From NCBI GenBank assembly GCA_911728435.2, contig OU452199.1:2676860-2740859 (forward strand): a stretch of DNA of 64,000 nucleotides. Reading direction: 5' to 3'. Positions within the stretch are counted from its first letter, which is position 1; every line of letters starts with the position of its first letter. The DNA is from Apoderus coryli (taxonomy: Eukaryota > Arthropoda > Insecta > Coleoptera > Attelabidae). A model generated the notes under the pieces. That model was not told the DNA's origin. It worked only from the letters and a program-made list of their open reading frames with translations, and made no database searches. Positions 10,913 to 21,785 of the stretch are shown here, piece after piece. Made by a program: the position numbers and the translations under genes.

Positions 10913-12465
10913 GTGAGTTATTCTTAAAAATGTTCATTAAACCTTTAGAGTTCCTTTTTAACTTCACTATGAAGTTCATTTCAATGGATCAATTGCATAC
11001 TCGGCAGTGTGAGGACATTAGTGAAGCATAACATTTTATCTATAATGGGATATAATTCGCGACCCGGTATATTTCACGCCGTTATTTGTCGTCTGGCTGT
11101 TGTTAATCAAAATAACTTCCTGGACATTAAAGCGTGTCGTGCAAGGAAATTTATAGACGCTCACTTTTATAATAATAATCTGAACTGAATATACCTACCT
11201 AGTATAACATGAGCATGAGAGATCTTAAAAGTCCTGTTTCATCTTTCGCATGTCGCATCCGGCGGTTTTGCACTTTTAACAATAATTATTTATGCTTGTG
11301 AGTTTATAGGAGATAAATAATTGGAACTGAGCTATTCAAGTGCAATAGTTGGCTATATGCCACATATATTACTATCTGACAACTAAGTACGAGGTATGTT
11401 CAGGAATTACCGAGAGAAATTGTACAGTTAGCTGTAATTTAGTAAAATAAGAAGTTTCTTTTGATAACTAACAATTTTTTAATTCAAATATTAAAATGGG
11501 TATTGAAAATTACCTCTTTTGCTAGCTCTGATGAGAACTCTAAAATCTCAGGAAAAGAGTTCGGAAAAGGATTTGTCACAAAAACAAAATAATTTGGTTT
11601 AATTATTATTATTAAAAAGGAAAAAATCGAAACCGAATAAAATCAACTAATGACTTATCTCTAACTAACTAATTATAACTAAGTACTTATAGTTCTGATC
11701 ACTTTAAACCCGCACATACTTAGTCTCCAAATGTCTTTTCTTCGGTGGCCACCAAGCTTTTAGCCGGTTTATACTGCCCCAACAACACTCAAACCCCCCA
11801 AACAAGAACATCAAAGATAGTAAGTAAATTTGAAATTACTACGTAATTTGAAGAACCACGTCACGGGTGCTAATAACTTTTCGTTTTCTTACAATGTCTA
11901 AGGCCAAGTGCTACTGATTATTATAAGTACTTATGTAGAATTACAAAATAACAGAGATTCCCCGTAAAAGTACCCTAAATAGGACACCCGGTACAACATG
12001 TTACTGTTAATTTATTAACGATTTTTCTCCAGTTATCTGTTTTTTAATCAAATTGTTTTTGCATTAAACGTTATTAAGGTTAATACCCAATAACCGCATC
12101 TCGTGATATTGCTGGATTAGTTTTGCATTTAGACTTCGTGAGCTGGCGATAATCCGGAATATATAACGTCAATTTACCTCGTTAGGGATGTTACTTTACC
12201 TGATTAAAGTGCCAGTATATTATATGTTTAATATCAAAGAGGGCTTATTTCTAATCCCGATTTAAAAAGGTAATTTATTTAAGCAAGCAAGACATAATAT
12301 AGGAAAAAGTCGTGTTTTTAAAAAAAATCAGTTGTGTCGCCCAAAAACTTTCCCGACGAGATATAATATAATATGAAATAATTAACCTGCGCATTTTTAT
12401 TATTTCCAATAAACTAACGTAACAAACTAACTACTTTATGCAAAAATAATAAATAAAAAGAAATT
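10913..12465. other. intron 2 start, no gene recognised
   Basis: Begins with the donor GTGAGT. AT-rich, no supported ORF, tail or inverted repeat was seen over 1.5 kb; this is the longest stretch in the window that looks free of transposon coding remnants. Confidence 0.45.
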
Positions 12466-12537
12466 GTCAGAGCTGGGATTCGAACCGAGAACCTTCCGCA
12501 TGCGAAGCGTACGCTCTATCAATGACGCCACAAAACC
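12466..12537 (-). tRNA. tRNA-like sequence (pseudo-tRNA or SINE head), anticodon CGC-like
   Basis: On the minus strand 72 nt fold into the normal tRNA spacing: A box TGGCGTCATTGATAGA, anticodon arm TACGC-TTCGCAT-GCGGA with CGC in the anticodon position (alanine-type), variable AGGTT, and a perfect B box GGTTCGAATCC. The acceptor halves (GGTTTTG and CTCTGAC) do not pair, and there are single mismatches in the D, anticodon and T stems. It is therefore probably a tRNA pseudogene or the head of a tRNA-derived SINE rather than a working gene. No typical SINE tail was recognised on its minus-strand 3' side. Confidence 0.5.
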
Positions 12538-12545
12538 CTCTTTCG

Positions 12546-13104
12546 ATTTATTGTATTATAATTCTAATAAGATAGGCTTTAACTACCTAACTGGTGATAT
12601 TTTCAACGCAATTTTGTAACTAACTAGCTTCAGTATGCTGCTCTTTCGTTTTCTCACCTAAAAGTGATGTCAAATAATTTAGAACGAAGTTTATCGGCTA
12701 AAAACTGAGATTAGATCAAACAATTTGGGTCTGCTGCGGCCTAGGCCTACCGTTCTCTATACATTTATGGTATTATGCAGCGAATAGATTTTGTAACGGA
12801 GTTTTCTCTTTCTGGGGGAAATAGTGGGGAATTTGGCAACGCTGCACAGCTTTTGAAGAGTTAATTTATACGAAAATGGGGTTAAAATAGACGCTTTTCT
12901 TCCAATTTCGGGAAAATTCCCTTGAAATGGCAGCGTTGCCGGGGGTGTTAAAGATGACTGCCTGAGGACGATTTTTTTGAAATATTTTATTATATTTATA
13001 TTATTATTATTATATTTATTCACCTAGTTAAATGTCGTAAACTGACATGGAATTGAATAAAAAAGGATAACCATAGGCGGGTAAACTTGGGGGGACCTTT
13101 CCCT
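12546..13104. other. intron sequence, ATT run
   Basis: No gene. A run of TATTATTATT words at about 12985-13018. The palindromic word CGGCCTAGGCCTACCG occurs at 12738. Confidence 0.4.
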
Positions 13105-13965
13105 TAATAATAAATAAATAAATCGTTTATTGGTGCTTTCAAACCAACATGGTTTTACACAAGTCAAACAAACAAGAAAAAACATATACTTAGTAAATAA
13201 ACTACAATACACTAAGTACAGTAGACAACGTAAAGACAAAAATTTGTGACGTACAGAACAAACATTACCCATTAAAATATATTTGTACAGTTTAAAAATC
13301 ATGAACACTATAAAAGGCTTCGTTCAGTAGGAACTCCTTAACGCTGTTTGAAAAACTTGATGATCTTAATTCATTCGGCATTTTGTTACAGAACACAGGG
13401 CCATAGTAATTGAAGGCATTTCTGCTTCTTGACAAACGCGTGAAATCAACAAAGATATTATTTCAATTCCTAGTATTATCAGCATGCACATCATTGGCAA
13501 ATACATACTCATTTATGTGACTTCTCACGTGTAACAGAGATACCCATATGTATAGACTAGGCAGGGTTAGAGTGTTTAGCATTTTAAAATGTTCCTTAAC
13601 ATCCTCGCGATAATTTAGGCCAAGCATAGCTCGAATTGCACGCCTCTGTATTTTAAAAATGCTACTGGCATGGCTAGAGTGCCCCCAGTTCAGAATTGCA
13701 TATGACATAGCGCTCTGAAATAAAGCAAAATATGTTGCTCTTAGAACGCTAATAGACACCTCGTCCCTCAGGCTGCCCAACAGGTAGACGATCTTAGACA
13801 GCCCTCAACATGCTGATGCCAACACAATCTCGCATCAAGCACAGTGCCCAGAACCTTAACTCCTGAAGGGTTGTCAATGTCCCGAATAACGCGAAGCGAA
13901 AATATAATTGTTTCTGTTTTAGTTTGATTCAAACACAGCTTATTAGCCTCAAACCAGTCCTAACT
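13105..13965 (-). mobile_element. non-LTR retrotransposon 3' fragment (RT C-terminal region and TTTA tail)
   Basis: The minus strand from 13965 encodes WFEANKLCLNQTKTETIIF, then KVLGTVLDARLCWHQHVE. After a frameshift near 13785 it continues with LRDEVSISVLRATYFALFQ, SYAILNWGHSSHASSIFKIQ and RAIRAMLGLNYRED, the post-catalytic thumb and C-terminal domain of a non-LTR RT. It resembles the C-terminal part of the element at 5975-7808. The minus-strand 3' end is marked by AATAAACGATTTATTTATTTATTATT at about 13105-13130. The catalytic centre is missing. Confidence 0.75.
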
Positions 13966-14211
13966 TTTTTTTCTTGTGACTTTTATTCCATTTGTGTCAA
14001 AAATGTGATAAAATAAAGTTTTCTACATAAAAAAAGGCATACTTACTTGTTTTTTCTCGAAAAACTTAAAGAAACACCTTGTAGATCTGCTGAGATTGAT
14101 GGTTTTTTTTTAAGATATTATTTGTTTTGTGCACCTATTATAGTGACGTGTCTTTTACAATTTAATTATTGTGCACCTACGACTGAATAAAGAAAATTAG
14201 AAAATTAAAAT

Positions 14212-15262
14212 TTGAGCGTTAACGTAACGATTGGTTTAATTTTTTTAAGAAAATTTAAATCTTTCAATCCGAATGTTTATTATAATAGCAATTATTTGTT
14301 GTTTGCGGATGATTTAAAATTGTATCGCACTGTTATTTGTGAGAACGATTGCGCACAGCTTCAAACAGATCTGTGTCGGCTCTCAGAATGGTGTGATCTA
14401 AATAGACTTCCTCTAAATCTGAACAAATGTAAGTCGGTGACATTTACAAGAGGTCAAGATCCGTTTTTGCGAAACTACACCATCGATAATTCAAATTTGG
14501 AACGCTGCGCTTTAATCAAAGATCTTGGTGTATACTTGGATGGTGATTTATCTTTCAACTACCACATTGAGCAAGTTTCTGCTAATGCTTTGCGAATGTT
14601 AGGATTTATTTCTAGACAGACCAGAGAATTCAACAACATGGACTGCCTGAAAAGTCTCTATTTCGCCTTTATTGTGTCTATTTTGGAATTCGCTACAATC
14701 ATTTGGTCGCCCATCTACCGTGTTCATATACAGAGATTGGAGAGTATCCAACGTAAGTTTTTAAAATATTTGTCATTTAAAATTGATGGATATTTTCCTC
14801 CTTGTGGGTGTGATCACGGCCTGCTACTGGCAAGGTTTGGATTTCGGCCGTTAGCCGAGAGACGCATATTCGCGTCTCAGAACTTTCTTTTTAAGTTGAT
14901 CAACAATATGTTGGATTGTCCTTGGTTGCTTCAGCAGCTATGGTTTCGTGTCCCTAGGGTTCACTCTAGAAGCGCTAGTTTATTTTGGGTGCCACAGATT
15001 CGTTCTAATTATGAATCTAAAGCACCACTAATGAAAACGTTGATTTTTTTAATGTATCGCTTGATTCTTTTAAGAAAAGTTTAGAGACATGTTTGCGGGC
15101 TACTGATTTGTATTTGTTCTGATGAATTATGTTCATGTGTTAATTATTTATTGTTATTATTAATTGTTCTTGTAATCCTCTCAATTTTCTTTTGTTTTGA
15201 TGCGTGTATTTCCTTTTTTGTATTTTTCTATTTTTCAGTTAGTAGATATTATTATTAGCAGG
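14212..15262 (+). mobile_element. Jockey-like retrotransposon 3' part, RT active site onward
   Basis: The frame from about 14275 to 15081 begins just before the RT active site LLFADDLKLY, which is intact. It continues through CDLNRLPLNLNKCKSVTF, IKDLGVYLDGDLSFNYHI, and the C-terminal domain SILEFATIIWSPIYRVHIQ, IQRKFLKYLSFKIDG. It is close in sequence to the copy at 54789-56515, so both belong to one family. The last codons are frameshifted. A 3' UTR follows and ends in ATATTATTATTAG at about 15247-15260. Everything upstream of RT block 5 is lost. Confidence 0.8.
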
Positions 15263-15699
15263 AAAAGAAAGAGAATCAGGAAGTTAGTTTTGGGTGACCA
15301 CTCTGTACACGCAACAGTCAACCACGTTGTTTTAAAATTTCCCTTCACTTTTATTGGTAATAGTCTTTGATTATTGTTTGGAGTGTCTTTTAATATTGAA
15401 ATGAAATACCGCTGCATGTTTCAAGAGATATCACTTGAATGTTAATAGTCATAATCGTCGATCTTACCTACTAACTTACTAGGTCAGATGAAATTTACAT
15501 ATACGGATGTAGACGCTTAAGGAAATGGTATTTCATATATTATTCTTTGCTCTGATGCTATTATAGGAAAATTAAAAAAAAAAATCCAACACTTTAGGGA
15601 ATTGTTTGTATCGTATAGATATACAGTGTGATTGTATAGTAGATATGAGAACGATGATGCATAAATATGGTCTTTTTTCTATATTCTACCATGGATCAT
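15263..15699. other. intron sequence without recognised genes
   Basis: No supported ORF or repeat; an A-run at 15570. Confidence 0.4.
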
Positions 15700-16020
15700 C
15701 CTGTATAGATAGATAAATAGATATATTTATTCCTCATCTTATGTTACAAAACATGTATAGTACGTCAAAAAAGAACAAAAATTAATCAATCAAAGTTACA
15801 GCAACAAAGAAAGGCTTACAAACAAATTAAAATAGCAACAACATAAAACAAACTAAAATCTAGAAAAATCTTACAATATCGCTTCTGAAATAGTCCTCAA
15901 AGGTATAAAAAGCTTGAGATATCAAAAATGATTTAATACTTTTCTTAAACTGGACTTCACCAAGGTTCTTTATGTGAATCTGTTGTGTTTTTAGTGTATT
16001 CAATAAGTATGCAAAAATAT
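15700..16020 (-). mobile_element. probable 3' UTR and tail of a non-LTR element
   Basis: On the minus strand the segment ends in GAATAAATATATCTATTTATCTATCTA (15704-15733), a typical polyadenylation signal plus tetranucleotide tail. The upstream 290 bp contain no frame I recognise, so the element is truncated within its 3' UTR or is very old. Confidence 0.4.
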
Positions 16021-16345
16021 CGTTTTAGGAGTTTGTTGTTTGCAAAAACGAAGAAGTAGTGTACAATTCTGCAGTAGTAATGATGGATTTATTTATCAGG
16101 TATTATAATAATTATTTCAAAAATGTTCATTTTCACCTCTCTACAATTGGCAACGCCGCGTACTGCGGTTTGTAGGTTGGAAGCCATCGTGAAAAATAAT
16201 TGTCATAGGCGCCGATTTACCAGGGAAAAACGTGGATTTGCCCCATTTTGTAAACATCGAATAAAAATTCCGAAACAAATTTTTTATGGGTTTTCATGCT
16301 TTCCTGAGCATGTGGTTAAAATTTTTGTCCTGAGTGATAGTTCAC
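16021..16345. other. intron sequence with a lone MITE-type terminus
   Basis: TTCACCCTGTATAAATG at 16340 is a CAGGGTGAA-type terminus in reverse. I could not find its partner with confidence; the GGCAACGCCGCG word at 16148 is a GC-rich patch. Confidence 0.3.
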
Positions 16346-16998
16346 CCTGTATAAATGTATCGAGCATCCACTGTATGTATTGAATTTGTTAAAATTTAGA
16401 GGAACGTTTTTATAAATGCATTCTATATTTATTTCTTGCCACAGACGAGATGAATTATTATTGCTGTAAATGCGGAAAATATCATAAATACTAGTATATG
16501 TTTGTGATATTTTTGGTATTTCGGATGGCGAAGTTCAAGTATAGCGGCATCGCGTACACAGGTTTTTCATGTCAACGACATAATTATATAAATAGACCAC
16601 TTCCAGTTGTGTGTAAGGAGAGATCTTGTGAATGCATACCGATATCCCTAGTTATTTTGTAGACAAACCACATTCTAAATATCTTTAAGAAGTTTTCCAG
16701 ATTTATGGTTGTGTCTAGCGTTAGGTATTACACAAATTTTCATTAAGAGTTCACTGTTATTGAGAAAGTCTTTATCCAGTTGCTTGTTCATGAGTATTTT
16801 CGCTATTTGGGCAGCTTCTTTTCACAAACGATCATAACTTGATAATTTGATTTCATAATTTGGAATAGGAATACCAAAAATAATAAAACGTAATAAAATA
16901 AAACAAACATGTTCATGAAACACCTTTTGATAACCCTGCTGGGAAAAAGACTCAATTATTGAACTTGAATCCTCAATCATTAACGTCGGTGTTATTTT
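16346..16998. other. intron sequence without recognised genes
   Basis: No coding similarity, tails or inverted repeats were seen. Confidence 0.4.
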
Positions 16999-17235
16999 GT
17001 TGTATAATAATAATAATAATACTTTAATTGGCCATTTTTAGATACAAAATTATGTATATTGGCAGGTCAATGAAATCTTACATAAACACAATAAATAAAA
17101 ATACATACTTAACTAAAAAAGACGTAAATTAAAAATGTAGAAATAAAACACACACCATAATAAAATAATAATAATAATAATAATCTTTATCTAACAGGCA
17201 TTGCTGCCCAATTACAAGACAATTATATATAACCT
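16999..17235 (-). mobile_element. two stacked non-LTR 3' tails on the minus strand
   Basis: (TAA)n at 17003-17022 followed by TTTAATTGGCCATTTTTAG, and (ATA)n at 17166-17184 followed by TCTTTATCTAACAGGC. Each reads on the minus strand as a 3' UTR end (…TAAAGATTATTATT). The second resembles the TGTTAGA-AATAAAGATTATT end of the element at 54789-56515. Each copy keeps 70-150 bp only. Confidence 0.55.
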
Positions 17236-17668
17236 AAGCATACAGGGTGTCCTACGGTGGCAACCCATTAGATTATTTCAGAAACTACTTCGAATTGAAT
17301 TTTGAAAATTTCAGTGTCTATATTGTCAAATATGCTCTACTCAAATAATATAATAGCAACGGCATAGCACTTCCGGTTATACCGGAAGTTGATGGCAACT
17401 TTGTTATTTTAAATGGAACACCCTATATATTATTACATTTTTGGATTCTAAATAAGATTTCAGACATATTTCATGTATCATGTCCTATACCTAACGTCAG
17501 TCGTTTTTGACTTATATCAAGATTTATGTCAAAATTGACAGTTTAGGGCTCCATAAGAATTCCGTTTTTTCCTTGTAAATCAGTATTTAATAATTATTTT
17601 GCAAGTATTTTCTTATCAGGTGGGATCTTCTTTTTCGAATTGACAAGACATTTTCTGATTAGTTTATA

Positions 17669-19575
17669 CAGGGTGGTCAAAAAATTATATTGAAAACGGT
17701 TCAAGAAAAACAGTTGAAAGTCAATTTTTTCAAATGCAATGGGTATATTATTATTATTTTATCTTCCTTAGCATTAAAACATAATGCAATTTTGTAATAG
17801 GTTATCATTTTCTAAAATTCATAGTTTTCGAAATATCGTCATTTTAAATTTTTCTGCAGCGCCTACCGTTGTGTCTCTGGAAGCTAGCTAATTAATTTAG
17901 TTAGCCAAAAAATATTGACATTTCTCTGAATTAGCATAAACGTCAAACTAAATATGAAATTTGTTGTTGCTATCCAACCAGTCGTTATTTATCAATATTT
18001 GTGACCATTATATTTTACAATAACTATTACAAAATGGAAAATATTTATTCATATGCTGATATTGTAAATGTATTATTAATCCATGGAGAATGTAACAAAG
18101 TGATTAATAGAACCTGGAAAGTATTTAACGAGAGAAACCCGCATTTGCCAACAATGACTAGAGAAAAATTAAGAAGAATTTTGAGAAATCAAATACGGTG
18201 GGGGCAGTGTCATGCAAATCGAGTACTACAAAAACCTGCAACTACAAATGAGGAAAATGTGGTGAATGTTTTGGCATATTTTAATACATATCCTGAATCA
18301 TCAGTGCGTGCTGCTGAACAAGATCTAGGAAATTCAAAATCCTCTGTCCAAAAAATATTAAAAAGTAGTGGTTTACATCCATTTAAATTCAAATATCTTT
18401 GTGCTCTGGAAGCAGGTGATGCCGAACGATGTGTACGGTTCTGTGAAACCATTCTAACACGAACGCAAGAAGATCCTGGGTTTCTGCAAACAGTGATTTG
18501 GACAGATGAGTCGAAATTTTCGAGAGATGGAATCGTTAATAGAGAAAATAGTCATTTTTGGGATTCTGAGAATCCGCACGCTATTCGTGAACGAAATTTT
18601 CAAAATAAATTTAGTGTGAACGTTTTTTGTATGGTGAAAGACACACATGTTGAATATTTTATTTACGAGCATAATTTAAATACGGAAGGTTATCTTTATA
18701 TTTTGCAAAATGTTGTGGTGCATTTTTTGGATGATCTACCATTAAATGAATTAAGAAGTTGTTGGTACCAGTTAGATGGAGCACCACCTCACTGTGGAAA
18801 TAGAATCACAACGGCTTAATGAAGTATTTGAAGATCGATGGATCAGACGTTTAGGGCCTTGGGATTGGCCAGCGAGATCCAGATCTATCACCTCTAGTAG
18901 GACGCATCCGAAGCCTTACCTGGAGTCCAAATTGCACGAGCTGTCACGAGTGACTTTATTGAACGGGTAAATAAGTGTTTAAGACTAAATGGGGGGTCAT
19001 ATCGAACAATTAAATTAGTTTTGTTATGGTTAGTTGATTAACTTTTTTTAGTTCAAAATTTATTTAGTTTAATCTTCTATTCATTTCTGCTGTATTATTT
19101 TAAATTTTAGTCTTAGTTCGTTGTAATACTTGATTTGTATACCTCCCAACCTGCTCTAAATGATTTCTCAAAATTCTTCCTAATTTCTCTAGTCATCGTT
19201 AGCAAATGGGAGTTTCTCTCGTTAAATACTCTACAGGAGATGTTAATCATTTTATAATAAATTTATAATATCAATAAGTATTTTTCATTTTTATTAATTT
19301 GACGTTTAGTTTGACGTTAAAATGACAATAATTTCATGGCTAACTAAATTAATTAGCTAGCTTCCAGAGAGACAACGGTAGGCGCTGCAGAAAAATTTAA
19401 AATGACGATATTTCGAAAACTATGCATTTTAGGAAATGATAACCTATTACAAAATTGTATTATTTTTTAATGCTAAGGAAGATAAAATAATAATAATATA
19501 CCCATTCCCTTTGAAAAAATTGACTTTCAACTGTTTTTCTTGAACCATTTTCAATATAATTTTTTGACCACCCTG
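17669..19575 (+). mobile_element. inner transposase-bearing TIR element
   Basis: 1.9-kb segment with CAGGGTGGTC termini and TA at both flanks, carried inside the larger element at 17243-20002. Arms match over about 260 bp. The inverted similarity then resumes inside the coding region: 19153-19232 is an inverted copy of transposase codons around 18117-18200. It could have been an independent transposon that landed in a MITE, or the outer arms could be extended TIRs of one element. Confidence 0.7.
18034..19015 (+). pseudogene. IS630/Tc1/mariner-type transposase, frameshifted at the 3' end
   Basis: The ATG at 18034 opens 262 codons (stop at 18817-18819). The N-terminus looks like a helix-turn-helix DNA-binding region (YADIVNVLLIHGECNKVINR, TMTREKLRRILRNQ, then SVRAAEQDLGNSKSSVQKIL). 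The DDE core shows the first Asp in VIWTDESKFS, a YILQNVVVHFLDDLPL helix and the second Asp in YQLDGAPPHCGN. A frameshift follows. Downstream frames still encode LNEVFEDRWIRRLGPWDWPA and, after another shift, SDFIERVNKCLRLNGGSYRT, the normal C-terminus. The third catalytic acidic region (normally SPDLTPLDFFLWG) is deleted. The GTG at 18001 would give 11 more codons, but the ATG is preferred. Non-functional. Confidence 0.85.
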
Positions 19576-20002
19576 TATAAACTAATCAGAAAATGTCTTG
19601 TCAATTCGAAAAAGAAGATCCCACCTGATAAGAAAATACCTGCAAAATAATTATTAAATACTGATTTACAAGGAAAAAACGGAATTCTTATGGAGCCCTA
19701 AACTGTCAATTTTGACATAAATCTTGATATAAGTCAAAAACGACTGACGTTAGGTATAGGACATGATAAATGAAATGTGTCTGAAATCTTATTTAGAATC
19801 CAAAAATGTAATAATATATAGGGCGTTCCATTTAAAATAACAAAGTTGCCATCAACTTCCGGTATAACCGGAAGTGCTATGCCGTTGCTATTATATTATT
19901 TGAGTAGAGCATATTTGACAATATAGACACTGAAATTTTCAAAATTCAATTCGAAGTAGTTTCTGAAATAATCTAATGAATTGCCACCGTAGGACACTAC
20001 TG

Positions 20003-20319
20003 TATGTAAATTCACAAAATAGGAATTAATTAAAAAGAAAAAATCAAACAAAAATGCACTAAAGGAAAACAATTCCGTGGCAAATATTTAATTAATTAAA
20101 CGATATTCATGTCGACAGCTTGCAGACACACACGCAGATGATGTTTAAATGAATTAAGTGAACCACTAAAGTGATTAACGTCGTGCAAATTCAGACGATT
20201 GCAGTAGGTGTCAAAACTGGACATACATAAATCAAAGACATACAATACTTACAAATAAAATCGGGCAAAATTATACGTAGCATGTATGTTTCCGTAGAAA
20301 AACCATCTCTAAACTCGTG
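20003..20319. other. intron sequence without recognised genes
   Basis: About 300 bp with no feature, between the composite element and an RT remnant. Confidence 0.4.
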
Positions 20320-21290
20320 TTGACCATCACTCTTGCTGACATTATCTTTTCGAAAACCTTAGACATAACATTCAGCAATGCTATCGGTCTGTAATTTTCA
20401 AGATTCTCACTGTCACCCTTTTTAAAAATGGCAATCACAATAGCCTCTTTGAGTCTTGACGGGAATATTCAAGGAACCTAAATGCGTTTGAAGACTCACA
20501 GTTAACATTCAACGCAATGCGCATAGACAGAGTGAACAAATTAAAATACTTGGGCATGTGGTTATCTGAAAACTGGACCTCTGATATCGAGGTCAAGAGT
20601 CGCATCGAATAAGCCCGACAAGCATTCCTAAACTGAGGAGAGTATTTAGTTGCTCGGACTTCGATCTTGGTCTGAGGTTGAGATTCTTAAAGTGCTATGT
20701 GTGGTCAGTACTTCTCTACGGGATGGAAGGTTGGACCCTTAAAGTCAACAACATTAACAAATTGGAAGCGTTCGAGATGTGGCTTTACCACAGAATGCTC
20801 AAGATACCGTGGACTGCAAGAATAACAAACGTAGAAGTTCCGTCCAACATCAACAAAGAACGTGAACTGTTAACCACCATAAAAAAGAGAAAGACTTCAG
20901 ATCTGGGGCAGATCATGAGGAACAAGAAGTGTGAGTATTTACAGTTGTTGATCGAGGGTAAGATAGAGGGATAGGAAGGAAGAAATTGTTCTGGTTGCGG
21001 AACATAAGACAGTGGACAGGAATAAATGACATCAGACCCTAATTCACACCGCAAGAGATAGAGAGGACATGGAAAATGTGATCGCAAACATCCATTAGTG
21101 GATAGCATCCGAAGAAGAAGAAGGGAATATTCCGACGGAGGTATTAATTAGTTCACATAATATTGGAGCAAACACATGTTCGTAAGCCTTTAACAAGGAC
21201 ACCGGAAACCCATCAGTACCCGTCGATTTCTTGTTATGCAATTCTATTATACGAGTTCTGCTTAAAAATATTTGTTTACTTAACAAAACA
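20320..21290 (-). mobile_element. non-LTR RT fragment interrupted by an RTE insertion
   Basis: Minus-strand pieces 21290-21133 and 20470-20320 join into one frame: IIELHNKKSTGTDGFPVSLL, ILCELINTSVGIFPS then RLKEAIVIAIFKKGD, ENYRPIALLNVMSKVFEKIM. These are RT blocks 0-2 of a non-LTR ORF2. The insertion at 20471-21122 splits the GIFPS codons; removing it restores an uninterrupted frame. Blocks 3 onward are missing. This is the older, host element of the pair. Confidence 0.8.
20471..21122 (+). mobile_element. RTE-like retrotransposon, 5'-truncated, with target duplication
   Basis: Encodes the C-terminal part of an RTE-type ORF: NKLKYLGMWLSENWTSDIEV, VWSVLLYGMEGWTL, KLEAFEMWLYHRMLKIPWT, VEVPSNINKERELLTTIKKR and DLGQIMRNKKCEYLQLLIEG. 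Frameshifts and a stop (20626) interrupt it. It ends in GAAGAAGAAG. GGGAATATTC occurs directly before it (20461-20470) and directly after its tail (21123-21132), a clear target-site duplication. The related copy at 50087-50932 keeps the active site and the complete C-terminus (RRISWLHNLRKWF), which is damaged here. Confidence 0.85.
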
Positions 21291-21785
21291 AAATATAAGC
21301 AGTTAGAAATATTTGAAAATAATAATATTTGTAAAAGCTAGTACAAAAATTTAAAAAATCGCAAATTAAAAAAAAATCTTGAACATAACTAACTGATAAA
21401 ATAAAATAATTTATCGAAGGTCACACGAGTAAGGAATTCCTTTATATCACGTGAAACAAAAAAGATAATATGAATCTTAAAATGCATAATATAATGTCCA
21501 TCACAAGTCAGTGATGTTATTGTTTCATTGTTCTACAAATGAACATCTATTTATAGCTACAAGAACAAAAAAAAAATGTCTTTTAAATGAATCAATACTA
21601 TATCTAATAATTTTATGTGTATTAGATTCATAAATTTTAATGATTTATTGTGTTTTAACCATATAAGGAATGTGAATATGCAATTCCTTATTGAAGTTGT
21701 GCCGCATGAATCATCAGTCGTCAAAACAGATATAATGGAGGCTGCTTTTTCGTTGAATTATGATGCATAACTTTTGTTCAAAATT
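21291..21785. other. AT-rich intron sequence
   Basis: No gene or repeat recognised; several A and T runs. Confidence 0.4.

Larger units (their letters stand above)
17243..20002. mobile_element. 2.76-kb fold-back composite element with nested TIRs (Tc1/mariner-type)
   Basis: TA-flanked element with CAGGGTGTCCTACGGTGGCA at left and its inverse TGCCACCGTAGGACAC-TACTG at right. The inverted similarity is close to complete for over 700 bp. Inside lies a second pair of termini, CAGGGTGGTCAAAAAATTAT at 17669 and its inverse ending at 19575, again beside TA. A third pair lies in each arm (GGAACACCCTATA at 17415, TATAGGGCGTTCC at 19818). The outer ~185 bp of each arm is thus a MITE-like module with its own two ends and a CTTCCGG...CCGGAAG palindrome. 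A transposase lies in the centre. The arrangement is shared with 47945-49298. Confidence 0.8.

Noticed and set aside
12757..13308. Minus-strand ORFs of 88 and 94 codons
   Set aside because: Contain ATT repeats and the 3' UTR of the retrotransposon at 13105-13965; chance open frames.
16123..16383. 86-codon ORF
   Set aside because: Overlaps a MITE terminus and has no recognisable similarity.
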